From Panopea generosa (Eukaryota; Mollusca; Bivalvia; Adapedonta; Hiatellidae), in NCBI GenBank assembly GCA_029582155.1, contig CM055894.1, forward strand, positions 30,657,707 through 30,721,706: DNA of 64,000 bases. Reading direction: 5' to 3'. A model generated the notes under the pieces. The model had not been told where the DNA came from. It saw only the letters and a program-made list of their open reading frames with translations, and did not search any database. This document shows, in pieces, positions 35,100-47,311 of this stretch (positions within the stretch are counted from its first letter, which is position 1; each line of letters opens with the position of its first letter). A program made the translations under genes and the position numbers.

Positions 35100-38000
35100 T
35101 CATTCTCAGAGCCAGTAGGGCACCCGGTACAAGAAGGGGATAAATAATGAGAAACAACCTCCTGCGTTGGTAGATTCTGATGCGGTGGAGCCGTTAGCAG
35201 TTTCACAAGAGCTTGTACAGGAGGTTGTGAGGCAGATTACACCCCAATTAGTGGAGGGGTGATCTGGTACCATAACAAGCTCCTCTGGCACCGCTACATA
35301 GGAAAGACTCTGGTAAAATATTAAGTTACGATGACGATCATGGGTGTTAATGTAGGTGACATCACAAAGCTAAAATAATGAACGGAGAGTTTGCTGAGTT
35401 TGGACTGCTCATCAGCAATGCTACGCATCCGGGGGACTCCAGTAACAGAGTCTCTGTGAGGAGCAGCTGGTGTTGCAGCCACGGGTTCCCACTACAAAAA
35501 TCAATGTCAATAGGCAGTGGTCTGATGCCTTTTTAGTTTTCATTAGCATTTATACAATTAGCCAAGAAATGACTCAGGGTTTATTAAGATAAATGAGCAC
35601 AGTCCGCCTTGGTGGGCAGAGATATGGTGGCATAGATTGGAAGCTATATGGTGAACAATTTAAAAATAAAAGCTCGGGAACCTAATAAAAGTTGGATAAG
35701 TGTAGACCAGGAACTATGGTTGCTGTATATGTTTCATACGTCAGCGTCCAGTGACGTTTCGGAATCTGCTCGTAAATGCTTTGACTTCAATTATAGTTCT
35801 TGGAATAATCTTTATTGGCGTTGCAATGTAAACGGGTCAGCTCAGTTGGGTATGAATAGTTTTAATTAGTCAGCAAGTGCCCCTATTCACATCTACACAA
35901 AGTTTCCCCGTTCGACCAAGTTTCAGAGCCAATGCACTAGTTCAAGGTTCTCCCAGGGGATTCACGGAATGCGTTGGTCCTCGGTCAAACACCAATCAAA
36001 TTTTTGTCTTTATGTCCTGTTTCAAGCTTCTATCCTAAATTAGAAGCGAAAAAAGAATTAATAAGTGGTTTTAAAAACGGGGATCCTTTGCATTATACTG
36101 GTCCAAGAAACTTAACAGGTTGTAAAAATTGGATTTCTGTAAAATGTAATAAAAAACAAGCGTTGAACTTGGTACTTAAGGAAGTAGCTTTTGCTCAATG
36201 GCGTGCCCATTCGAAAACAAACACTTTACAAATATAAGGCTGTCTCCCATCAGCATTGTACCAAAAAAGCCTTTAAATCAATACATCACTTGTTATATCC
36301 TCAAGGAGAAAGTGTGAACGATTTTATTGATGATAACTTATATAGAGTTCATTACACATCTTTTGATAAAGCAGTTAAAATGGTCAGTTCACTTGGTCAG
36401 GGGGCATTATTAGGTAAAATGGACATTAAGTCTGCATTTAGACTGCCACCTGTTAATCAACAGGACTTCGATCTTTTAGGGTTTAGTCTAGAAAATAAAT
36501 ATTTTTATGATAAATGTCTACCGATGAGATGTTCTAAATCTTGCGCACTCTTCCAAAAATTCTTCACGTTTCTATGATGGGCAGTATTAACAAGAGCCAA
36601 ATGTGGACAAGTCCTTCATTATTGAACGATTTTTTTGTTCGGTGGTCGACGGAATTCAGGTGAATGTTGGGCCATAAAGGGTTCCTTTGTAGACCTTTGC
36701 TCAGAGATAGGTGTTCCTCTTGAACATGATAAGACGGTGGGTCCTACCCACATTCTGATATGTTTAGGTCTGCACATTGATTCAATTGAAATGAAGGTTA
36801 GAATCCCCAATGAAATGTTGGTTGTGCTAACGCATTTGTTATGTTATGTTTTGGACACGAAGAAAATAAATCTTAAAACACTTCAGTCACTAATCGGCTC
36901 GCTATTTTTTGTGCACGTGCAATACCCGCTGCTCGTGTCTTTTGTAGATGTTTCTATGACGCTATGTCTGAGATTGCTAAACCTCATCATTTCATAAGGG
37001 TTACATATCCCATTAGGGAGGACATTAAAACTAGGTTAACGTTTCTAGAATGTTTAAATGGTATTTGCTATTTTCCAGAGCATGAATGGTTAAGTAATTC
37101 GGAGTTACAGCTCTTCACAGATCCATCTGATAATGCTGTTCTTAGATGTGCCGCATATTTTGAGCCCTTTTGGATTTTTTCCGCATGACCTGATACCTGA
37201 CTGTCAACAGAGATATTAAAGGACATAAACTTCTTAGAGTTGGTGCTAACTGTATGGGCTTTTTGAGATATTTCTTTAGGGGCAAAAAGATTATTCTGAA
37301 TACCGATAACGTTGGTCTTGTTTCTATCCCGAACAAAAAGTCGTCCAAATCAAAGATAATAATGCATTTGTTACGACCATTCGTTTTGCAAACAATGCTT
37401 TGTAATGTACAGTGTAAAAGCATTGATATTGAAAGTATGCTTAATAGCATAGCAGATGCAATTTCACGAAGGCAATGGGTTCGTTTTCAGCAAATGGCAC
37501 CAAGGGCGGAGCGACACCCTTTCCCAGTTCCAGAGTCTTTCAAATTGATGATAGCAGGTGTGATCTCAAGTGCTATAAAATCATCTTTAGCGGGCAATAC
37601 TAGAGAGACTTATAACACCGGAGAAAAAGCCTTTCAAATATTAAGAGTTAGTTATAACATGGAGTTATTATGGCCTACAAAAATACAGCAGGTATCTAAC
37701 TTTAAAGCTCACTTGTCATTTAAAGGCAATTCCCCAGCAACATTTAGATCATATCTGGCAGGTGTGGGTTACAAATGCAAAATGAATCATGTTGATGATG
37801 TTACTCCGAATTTTGTTATTAAAAATTGGTTTCCGGTATGGAGCGCCTTGATAAGAGGGTTGATTTCAGATTACCAATTACCCCTGACTTGTTAAAAAGT
37901 ATAACAAGTAATTTACAGGTCTGCATATGAGTCCACATTGTTCTCAGCAACGTTTTCGTTGGCATATTTTGGATTGTTAAGGGTTTGGGAGCTTGTGGCC

Positions 38001-39350
38001 GATTCTAAACGTTTCCCATTTACGCTATATCTGTATCGGATGTCAAATTTACTTTTGAGAATTCGGGCGTTGAGTTGCGTATTCCGCATTCGAAGACATA
38101 TCAATCAGGCAAGGGTACTGTGATTTACCTGCAAGCATTAAATTCTGTCTTATGTCCAGTCAGCCGTCTGAAAACTTATTTAAAACTCCGGCCTTATAAA
38201 CCAGGGCAATTGTTAAATCATTTTGGTCTATCACAGTAGTAGGAATTGATCCGAGTAAACGTAAGTGGCATTCCTTCTGCATGGGAGCAGCCGCTACTGC
38301 CTCAGTTAAGGGTTTGTCCGACAACGATATAAAAGAAATAGATTGATGGGAGTCGAAAGCTTTTAATATTTATATAAGGATCCCAACTGAGTATTTGAAT
38401 TTTCATTCAAATCAATAATCTGACCTGCCAGTTAAGTATTGCAGATGTCTGATCTAGTGTATGGAATGTGGATTCCTCGTTGGTAAAAAGAGCATTCACC
38501 TTCGCAAGGCAATCTACATCTGCTGGTGTCAACCTTGGTTTTGAGAGAGGATCTTTCAATTTATTGTGACAAAGAAAAGGAGGCATGAGATAGCAGCAGG
38601 TGGAGGGAACAATTGAAATGCTGCTGACAGTGGAGGATCCTCCAAACATAATGGTACTACAGTACACGTAGGTGGTAATGACATTGGACTTATTCCTTCT
38701 GCTTATTTAAGAATCAGTATAGTCAAATTAATTCAGGTCATCAAGGACATAATACCTGTTTTACTGATCGTCTGGTCGCAAATAGTACCCGGTTAGTGTG
38801 GCGATATGAGACGGATCATAAAGCTTTGGGAAAAGTTAGGGTCAGGGTAAACAGTAAAGTTACCACTAAATTACTCAGATTAAGTGGAGCCTATATCATA
38901 TAACCGGAAATTTTAAAGTAGATAAGGGACTTTTCTGCGACGGAGTGTTAACCAACATTTTATATATGGTCTGAAAGAAGGGATTAACTGTTTTTTTAAC
39001 TCAAGTGTTCGGGTTTCCCAATCGGTTTAGTGAATAGGGTCATGGCTTTACTTAGTTCTTGTGCAGTCATTTACTTTGGAATTATATCATTGCATTTGTC
39101 ATTAATGGCTTTTGCTGTTAATCTTCCAGACATTTTTTTATTCTATCATAGTACATCAGTTTTCATCCATTTGAAGAGTTTGTGTTATATATGTTGGCCC
39201 GACAAATCGCTTTGATTTGAAGTGCGTCAGCCAAGCATCCATTTGAGGATCTCCTCCATTTAAGGAGTTTTTGTTGTTTGTTGGCGCGACAAATCGCTTC
39301 TATTTGAAGTGTGTCAGTCAGATCTCCACTTGAGGAGTTTGTATACGTAT
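35100..39350 (+). mobile_element. DIRS-type tyrosine-recombinase retroelement, broken fossil
   Basis: Parts in order: a gag-like ORF1 region (about 35,170-35,870); reverse transcriptase and RNase H (about 35,970-37,480; 'MDIKSAFRLPP' and 'NTIADAISR'-like blocks); tyrosine recombinase (about 37,500-38,400); a segment with a GGND motif resembling an SGNH-type hydrolase (about 38,650-38,990); and a 3' region with two ~100-bp direct repeats (39,175-39,340) sharing 'gacaaatcgctt' and 'gtgtcag'. Reverse transcriptase followed by a tyrosine recombinase rather than an integrase identifies the DIRS order. All regions are degraded, with on the order of ten breaks, so the copy is old. Exact termini were not determined. 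Confidence 0.85.
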
Positions 39351-39514
39351 GATTAAGTAATATGTCACATTCATTTGAGGTGCACTATGAACGTCTGTGC
39401 CCAGGGTGTTATGTAAAGAGTGTTGAATTAGATATTGAGAAGTTATTAAAGAATGTTATTAAAGAATGTTTAGTTGCTGCTTGTTCCCCACTTCCCCCAT
39501 TGTATGGCGGTGCA

Positions 39515-39539
39515 TCTAGTGGTATGTTATACCACTAGA
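39515..39539. repeat. Perfect 11-bp inverted repeat (hairpin)
   Basis: Arms 'tctagtggtat' and 'ataccactaga' with a 3-base gtt loop. It lies shortly after the DIRS fossil and may belong to its 3' end, or be the terminator-like end of another repeat. Function unknown. Confidence 0.8.
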
Positions 39540-39839
39540 GGCATATGACAGTATATCGCGGTCTCAGCAGCGTATAGTGATCGGTGTATAAAACATTTAG
39601 ATGATTGTGATTAAATGTTAAATAGCTGTCTTTGTGAATGTATGTTCCCAGGATTCATTAAGTCTGATATCTGATGTGCTTTCTAGATAAACTTTTAGTG
39701 ACTACACAATTATAATCATCCATATTTGCCAAACGTTCATTCTTATCTTGGGCCATTTATCCATGGCCATTTTATGCCAATAAATATAAACTATAACTAT
39801 TCATTTAATTATTTCATTATTATAACCAATTTTCAATAA

Positions 39840-40380
39840 TCTAGTGCATGTATAGTTATATGTTGAATAGTAGTCTAGTACAGTTATATGATGAAAAGTA
39901 ATCTAGTGTAGTTACATATTGAACAGTAATCTAATATAGTTATACATATATGTATGTTGAACAGTTATATATCATAATTTTTTGTTGAACCGTATTCTAG
40001 CAACATACTTATATGTTTAAAGGTAATCTAGTATTAAAGTTATAATAATGTTGAATAGTACAGTTATATGTTGAATAGTTATCTAGTATATTTATATGAT
40101 GAAACGTAATCTAGTGTAGTTATATATTGAACAGTAATCTAATATAGTTATACATATATGTATGTTGAACAGTAATCTATCATAATTATTTGTTGAACCG
40201 TATTCTAGCAACATACTTATATGTTGAATAGTAATCTAGTACAGTTATACTAGTATAATTATATGTTGAACAGTAATCTAGTAGAGTAATAAGTTGAATA
40301 GTAATCGAGAATAGTTATATGTTGAATAATAATCTAGTATAGTTATATGATGAATAGACATAGTCTATACTCAATATGTT
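39840..40380 (+). repeat. Minisatellite, ~28-40-bp units with a ~209-bp higher-order repeat
   Basis: Many copies of a motif near 'gttatatgttgaatagtaat' plus ctagta. A longer block starting 'tgatgaaaagtaatctagtg' at about 39,889 recurs at about 40,098 with the same order of variants, including 'gttgaaccgtattctagcaa'. This shows a second level of duplication of about 209 bp. Confidence 0.85.
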
Positions 40381-40904
40381 GAATAATTTAAGGGAGAAAG
40401 CATTCTGAACTTCAAAAATGAATATAAACAAACCTAAAACACTACTGAAATACATGTGATCTGTGACGTTGGAATATTAAGTCGAACTGTGTTTCGTTAA
40501 CGTCAACTGTGACACACTGGTTAGAATGATGGCTTTCTATGCATGCGGTTCGATCCCACACAGTAGTAAAAAACAATAATTTACACTATTTCGTTTGCTG
40601 TGTATTCCAATAAAAGATGAAATTATTCTTAATAAATATAAGAATCAAATGAAATAGAAATTAAAACAATGCAATACTGTTACTATGACAATAAGAGTTG
40701 CACTTATTAAACGTAATTTTGTAGGTTGGGTATATATACAATCAGTTTATGATTTACACGTGTATTATTATCAAAATATTGTATGTCAGACTCTTACATG
40801 AGCTATGGTTCATTATTTACCGTAAAATAAAGCTTTGTTTGACTTTTTCTGAATTAACAACGTTTCCGGTCATTAGACATCTACACAAAGTTACTTATTG
40901 CTGG
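40381..40904. other. Non-coding stretch with a weak tRNA-like remnant
   Basis: At about 40,495-40,560 there is 'ctgtgacacactggttagaa' followed by 'gcggttcgatccc', which suggests a decayed tRNA-derived repeat head. Nothing else is visible. Confidence 0.45.
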
Positions 40905-41312
40905 ACCTTGCATGAGATTGACCTTGAGCTATGACCTTGACTTTTGACGAACAGATCCAAGTCATTCCTATGACACATTGTCCTTGTGAACATTTGTGCC
41001 AAGTTATTTAAAATTCCATTCACAACGAAAGAAGATACGGTCCGAACAAATGGAAACACAGTGTATACATTGTATTTCCAAACACTTGACCTTGAGCTAT
41101 GACCTAGACCTATGACGAACAGACCCAAGTCATTCGCATGATACATCGGTTTGTCCCAGTGGACATTTGTGCTAACTTATTTAAGATTCTAATCACAACT
41201 GAAGGAGACACGGTGTGGACAGTAAGGGACGCACGCACGGATGCACGGACGAACGGACGGACGCAACCCATTCATATATCCCCCGTTCCGCTCTACGAGC
41301 GAGGGATAAAAA
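40905..41312 (+). mobile_element. Tandem-bearing MITE-like element, ~174-bp units
   Basis: Two units start with 'ttgaccttgagctatgacct' (about 40,918 and 41,091) and contain 'gacgaacag.cccaagtcatt'. They are followed by an acgcacggacgg simple repeat (41,228-41,265) and the end 'catatatcccccgttccgct' ... 'gcgagggata'. I recognise this ending from common bivalve repeats. Non-coding. Confidence 0.7.
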
Positions 41313-41930
41313 GTACCAGGGTTGGTTCGAAGATTACATGACATACTCTCAGAATAATACAGGCTTCACCTCTTTCACCAACAGGATCCCAACTAAATCT
41401 TCAAAAGCATACCTATACGCACCCAAAAGACTGTCTAGTTAAAGACACCTGTCTCAGATATTAATCTGTAGTGATGTAGGCAGTTGCTAACATACACGTC
41501 TCTTATCGACATAATGCTCATAAAATGATACACGGGCCTCAGCAATCTGGCACATCTCCTGTCCTGAGTGCTGATTGATCTTCCTTGATCCAAGAGCGTG
41601 TCAAGATTTTGATATATGGACCGACTATTTCAACTCAATTCTCAATCGCAGTTTAAACGATTGGGGCTAAAGCTTGCATCCCTTAAGTATGGACAAGTGA
41701 AGCTCTTGATGACATGCCCCAACCCTAGAAATAGAAACGATCACCATACAGCTCTTATGCGGCAAAGTTTTATAACATCGACCCTGGCACCATTACTTGT
41801 CACAACGTTCGAGATTCTGTTTCTGTAAAACCATGAATACATTTTGGGTAGCTTTATAACAGGTAAAACACGAGTAAGTGTGCTTTTGGTCTTCAGACCA
41901 GATATGTGATATCTACCTTGCAGTTACTCG
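41313..41930. other. Non-coding stretch
   Basis: GC content is a little higher than around it. The plus-strand frame at 41,616-41,828 (70 codons) has no recognisable domain. No transposon ends are seen. Confidence 0.4.
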
Positions 41931-41934
41931 TCTC

Positions 41935-42170
41935 ATTTACAAAGGCGAATCAATATTTTATGGGCACTTCTGTTGCACCGTGTGCAAACGTTCTTGACCA
42001 TTTGTGTTCCTGTTGCTGATATAAGTCGGCCAGATTTAGGATCACCATTTGTCGTATCAGTACCATATTTATTTTTACCAATCAAAACATGCATATAAGA
42101 GATCATAAGCAAGGCAAATTCATTTGCACACACGTCAATGGACAATGGATTTGTGATTAGGTCCTAATTC
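41935..42170 (-). pseudogene. Possible exon or gene fragment, unidentified
   Basis: The minus strand is open for over 70 codons with a protein-like composition. It includes 'ANEFALLMISYMHVLIGKNK', 'YGTDTTNGDPKSGRLISATG' and 'TQMVKNVCTRCN'. The frame is bounded by AG at its 5' side ('gaattag/gaccta') and by gtaaat at its 3' side ('cgccttt/gtaaat'), so it could be one internal exon. No neighbouring exon was found on this strand, so it may be a retained gene fragment. I do not recognise the family. Confidence 0.35.
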
Positions 42171-42394
42171 GTAATTACCAGTCGTTTTTGTGTCAGTGTA
42201 CAGGTTTTCATTCGATATATTAGAATTGATTAACATGTCAATACACGTATTTTGTCACAAATGTCTCCGTGGAAAGCAAATGTGTATTGCATCATGTACG
42301 TGACGTAGATAACGTGCATAATAATATGTTATTTAATATGCGAATAGCTTTACATATAGAACAACCGTCGTTATATTGGCTTAATATTTTGTAC
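42171..42394. other. Spacer before copy C
   Basis: No feature recognised. Homology with copies A and B begins at about 42,395. The SINE that precedes A and B is not seen here. Confidence 0.4.
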
Positions 42395-43847
42395 ACGAAT
42401 CCCATTGTGAAGTTGTTTGTAAAAGTACCTGTCCTTGCCTGATACAAATTATCGCTAAATAAGGAAGACATTTGACCTAGATAACCGGTTATAGAATTAT
42501 ATACATGTACTTCACAGAAGAAGGAAGTTTTAGATTGTAAAGTAAAAAGCCGAACTTAAGGTTGTATTATTACAGCGTTCAATGTTAGGGATTGATTCAA
42601 CATTCGTATTCAAAAAACATAAATGGTGAATATTTAATTTTCTATCATTATTCAAATTGTACAAGATCCATAATGACTATAAAATAATTCTACTTGAATA
42701 GACAACACTGCCATTGATACAAAAAATGCTTTTAATCATAAGATATGTTTATTTAATCCTACCTATTCATTCTAACGACAGGTTGAAGTATATAGTTTGC
42801 GACATCATTTGTTGTAGTTAGTTTTGACCAAAGCACTGAAAGCACTGAAAAACGAGTACATAAAGGTTAGGCCTACAATTCTTCAATCATATTAAGTAAA
42901 ACGCAGTCAAATGTGGTGAATGAATTCGAGATCATTGTATTTAAATGCAATATTATTCGTCTGAATACGTTGCAAGCTGCATATTTAACACAATATCGAT
43001 AAAGCTATGTAAAGACAAGAGAGCGAAGTCGACCCTTAATACTTGAACTTTATCGTAGTAATTACTATAGCACAATGATAATTAAATTTAAGTTTCCAAC
43101 TGAAAATACTAAAACTAATTTAAAACATTGAAAACATGAGACGCATGGTTATTTGAAGGTTAAATTAAATATTGATTTTGTAAATGATGTCTTCATGATC
43201 GAATAAAAATTCAGTAGTATATATTCGGACCATTATTGTTTTTTATTTCTATTTTTTAAAGGCACAAAACCCGGTAAAGGAATAAAAACGATCCTGTCTC
43301 GCACATTTGAGATCATCGATAGCAATATGAAATGCCTGTTTGTGGTTCAAGATATTGTATTTATAATATCAAAACTGATCTATGTCACATAACTTTCTTT
43401 TAAAAACTGTTCATAATTTGCTAAAAAGATCCAATTGATAATGATGGTTTCACGTCCATAGGCGGATATTTTGATCCAGTGCATAAATATCAGAAATAAA
43501 GTTGATAATCATTGCAATAGTGTAACATACATTTCAATTAATAAGCATATGCTAATTAAGGATCTCGAAATATATATTTTAATGTTTTATAAAAACATGA
43601 TTTCCTTAACGGCCCAATATCACCAAAATAAATATGCACCACTGTGTGTGTTTCAAATGAAATATGATCAACACAGGTTAATATAGAGTGTAGCCCAAAT
43701 CTGCGTCAGTTACTTCTCGTGCACTTATGTATATATCTTTAAACTAAATGTGAACATACTTTATTGTCAATATACCTTGACTATATCATGCAAAACGTAT
43801 TGTTGTACTTATAAGTTAAATATTTAACCGAGATATTTAACCACATA
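42395..43847 (+). repeat. Diverged dispersed repeat, copy C (left part)
   Basis: Colinear with A and B at its start ('gtacacgaatccca', 'ctaaataaggaagacatttgac', 'aaccggttata', 'gaaggaagtt', 'ttagggattgattcaa'). It is colinear with B and M further right ('gtgtttcaaatgaaatatga', 'gtgcacttatgtatatatct', 'ttattgtcaatataccttga'). Interrupted at 43,848 by mariner-like DNA. Confidence 0.75.
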
Positions 43848-44334
43848 CGAGGGACGTTCAATAATTATTTCTTTTTATAAATTATGAAACGTTAAAATGT
43901 AAATCGTAAAATTTCACAGCCATATAGATGTATTTGTTGTGCATCCAGTGATACCAAAAACAAATCCTGTGAGTTCCAGAACACTTTTTATCGAAGTCTT
44001 GACCACATACTGTCGTATACACGTCAGTCAAATATTGTTGGAAAAGGAGCTGCTTGTTTCATATGCGAAGCTGTATGAGTGCGCGTTGCCGACGTGGACT
44101 ACGTGAATCGTAGATTTGATATGTATGTGATATATAACAAGAAAATTAAACATGGTTCACTTTTTCGAGCCCCATACAAAGAATGGCAGCGAAGAATGGC
44201 TAACAAAGACAGACGAAGGTCTTGCAGTGTCTATACAATAAAGTAGATTATTTCAAAATATCAGATAGATATAAAATGCGGCTCAGTTTTCTATACAGTT
44301 TTACTTTTTGCGTCTATAGATGGTAGATGGATAG
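43848..44334 (+). mobile_element. Mariner-like fragment
   Basis: The left end 'cgagggacgttcaataatta' after a TA resembles the mariner ends at 28,247 and 52,813. Near 44,153 the plus strand reads 'MVHFFEPHTKNGSEEW', the segment after the first catalytic Asp in mariner transposases. No right inverted repeat was found, so the copy is partial. It disrupts copy C relative to copy B. Confidence 0.6.
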
Positions 44335-44575
44335 AATCTGGTTAAAAGCCATTTTCAACACTTTTCAGGCTATAGATTGGATATCCACGTTAAATTTAGT
44401 GTTGGACGAAAACCTCAGAATAAATTTGAGTAGAACATCCGTCTTTCTACCAACTTTCGCAAACTGTCTTACATAAAGTTTTTGGAGGGAGCGGGACTTG
44501 AACCAACGACCGTGGCGGTGAACGGTAATTGATCATGAGACAGCGCTTTAGACCATCCGACAACGAGGTCCTCCG
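44335..44575 (-). mobile_element. tRNA-derived SINE, minus strand
   Basis: Second copy of the SINE at 10,235-10,453. The minus strand begins 'ggacctcgttgtcggatggt', includes a B-box-like 'ggtcgttggttcaagtccc', and has 'gaggttttcgtccaacac' in the body. A TA microsatellite (about 44,580-44,608) adjoins its head end. Confidence 0.7.
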
Positions 44576-44599
44576 TTAATATATTATTATATATATATA

Positions 44600-45420
44600 T
44601 TATATTATGTTATGCTGAGAACGTAATTATAAGATCCCCATGTTCCCCTTTAAGTGTTGCGGCAATATCAAACATCCTAAGTGTGTACTGCATTTACCTA
44701 CAGATACGTAAAGGTGAAGTTTTGCGACTTATTTGTGTTGTAAACTGTTATTGTGATTAATTTTATATTATAAACCAGGGAAACCCCCGTATTTTGTATG
44801 TGTATCATAAATGACGAATGTTTCACATGTATCAATGTTTCAAACACTGGCTCGTTTTACGCGTCATTGTTTACTTTTCAAATAAAATATCGCATTGATA
44901 TTTAAACAAGTGACCTTTAAGACATTTAATTTGTTTTTCGTGATCATGTGAAAATATAGTTTCAAAAGTTTATAAATGGCTTATTTAGAGTTCTGTTTTA
45001 CCCATTTATATACATATATATGTATAACTAATTGCATTGTATCAATGTATTTTCTAGCGGTATGGTGTTCTCATCACATGAGGAAGAATGTTGGTTGTGT
45101 CCCTGGCTTGTTCCTAAAAAACCCTGAAACTTTCTCGATATTCGTTCAGTATTTGAGAATAATTTGATAATATGCTGGGCTTCTGTTTGGTTTTAAGTAT
45201 CATTCCAAGTATATTCGGCGTATAATTTCTGAGAACTGTTCAGAGCAGACTTCGTCCCTCTTGATATAAACGAACTTTTGTTGTAATATGATTTACATAT
45301 CACATCAATTTTAAGCGATGCAACAATCAAAACATCGTCATTGTGCATTAGTTTTTATTTTATTTGTGTTGTTTTTGATGAAGAAGCTAATCTTATGTTG
45401 ATTGTGTTAGCTACACTTTT
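44600..45420 (+). repeat. Diverged dispersed repeat, copy C (right part)
   Basis: Matches copies B and M: 'cccctttaag', 'gaaacccccgtattttgtat', 'tcataaatgacg', 'ttcaaataaaatatcgc' (the empty mariner site), 'ttttcgtgatcatgtgaaaa', 'atgttggttgtgtccctggc', 'tcgatattcgttcag', and 'gcagacttcgtccctc' before the satellite-like segment. Confidence 0.75.
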
Positions 45421-45910
45421 TTGACTGTTGCTGATGACACGGCTCTAACTTCTACTTCTAGCAATGATTCATTTGTCATTGCTGTTTATATTGATGATGC
45501 TACTGTTACTGATAATACAAATGTCTCTGTTGTGATCTCTATAAATGCTACAACTGTTGTTGGTGTTTCTATTGATGTGTTTCTGTTCATGACTGTTGCT
45601 AGCGTTGCCGAGGATGTCTTTAAGTAAGTTCGCGGCGTATGTTACTGGTACTGTTATTTCTGTTTATGGTGTTTCCTATATTTTATGATGAAGTGTTACT
45701 GTGTTAACTTACTGCTGTTGTTGTTTGATAGTGCTACCTGTACTGTTGTTTCTGCTGGTAGGTTACTGTTGTTTCTGTCGGTAGGTTACTGTTGTTTATG
45801 TTCATGATGTATCGTTGATGCTGTTTTTATCTTTGATGGTTTTATTATTAACGCTGTTTATGTTGATTTGCTACTGATGTTTTCGTTTCGGTTAAATATT
45901 TTGATGGCTG
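45420..45910 (+). repeat. Short, unamplified relative of the satellite
   Basis: Degenerate units of the type 'tttatattgatgatgctact' plus gttactg, 'ctgttgctgatgacacggct' and 'gtttctattgatgtgtttct'. They sit after the same 'gcagact.cgtcc' block that precedes the 9.5-kb array at 16,681. This is how the array end looks without expansion. Confidence 0.7.
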
Positions 45911-47246
45911 ATGTAACAGCTGTGTGTGGTTGTGTGTAGTGTTCTAATTATGAAACTAGTTAGCTGATTTTGTTCTTGTAGTTCATCTTTGTGTAAAGGT
46001 GGAACTTGCGTAACGTTTTGTTTGCAAAATGTATCTATACTATCTATTTTTTTTAAATGTCACCAGTAACTTCCTTTTTGTCTTAGTAAAGGAGTCAACA
46101 AAGTTAACAGACCACACCTAAGTGGTGTCATTTAATTTCATGGTTTTGTATTAGTTCATATAACGGAGCATTTATCATGTTTATCTCGTATTTTGCATTT
46201 ATTGCATGAGAAAGTGCCCGGTATGGCTAAATATACTGCTGCATTCATTTTTATTGTGACTGGGAGTTGAAGTGTAGTTAAGAAAACGCTGGCTAGGAGT
46301 TTATTGCATACATAATATAAATTAATTATGACAAAACAAACAAACAGACGACCGTTTTTGAAATTATTTATATATAAAGAGTATATAAAATGGAGAAAAA
46401 ATGTCTCAACCAACGTATACATTTAACTGGAATCTTCAAAACCAATGGCTAGGAAGGATAAATACAACATTATATTTGAAGCACACGTTCTCACTCTTTT
46501 ATGAAATGGTGTATTATATACTGTTTGGTGTATTTTCACAAGTTACATGTATTGGTGAAATATCTTAAAATCTTCACAACATTAATCATGATATTTCTCT
46601 TCAGCTACAAACACATTATATCATCCATAGTTTGATGCCACATCCTGTCATTTTATATTCAATTGTCAAGGGTCAGTGGATGTAGTAATCGCTAGCTTTT
46701 TAGTTAGGTATTACACTATTACATGTACCAATTATTTAATTCACATCAGTTTCATATTTCTCGAGATTACTTCAATATTCAATGCATAATACATTATAAG
46801 TTCACACATTAGTTATAAGTTATTTATAAGGCTCAATGATTTTAAAAAAAGTATTGTCTTTCGTCTGGTGCAAACTTCTTCAGGAGTTTTGTTATGAGTG
46901 GAATTCAGAATAATCAGAGTGATATTTGTTAACAGAATAATTCTTGATTACTTTTTATATGCATGTATATAATATCACTCTTATGCTGGAATGCACACAC
47001 TAGCATTCTAATAGTTCTTGAAAATGCCAATCTATCTGTGATATATGCTCTGTGCACAGTTTTCTCTGTCTAATGCATAGGTTTGAATTATACTGCATTG
47101 GCTACCACCACTAGTCCGAACTGCATACGTTGTATACATCTTCAACCTATATGCGTAAGTAAACACGTGGAAACCGCAGAAAAAATATTACATGAAACGT
47201 TTAATTTCCAAATATTAATCAAAGACGATCTCATCTAAATGTATTG
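45911..47246. other. Downstream flank of the Ig receptor gene
   Basis: On the minus strand this holds the 3' untranslated region of the receptor gene, but I could not settle on one polyadenylation signal. No other gene was recognised. Confidence 0.4.
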
Positions 47247-47311
47247 TTAACGACTCGTCTGAATTTTCAGGTTTTCATACATTTCCATTCCTGTTTGAGA
47301 AGTGCTCACAC
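47247..47311 (-). CDS. Ig receptor terminal exon with YENL and stop
   Basis: 65 coding bases to the stop codon TAA at 47,247-47,249. It encodes 'VSTSQTGMEMYENLKIQTSR'. YENL matches the Grb2-type YxN consensus and is also a YxxL. Acceptor 'atatttcag/gtgtgag'. The protein ends seven residues after the motif. Confidence 0.88.
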
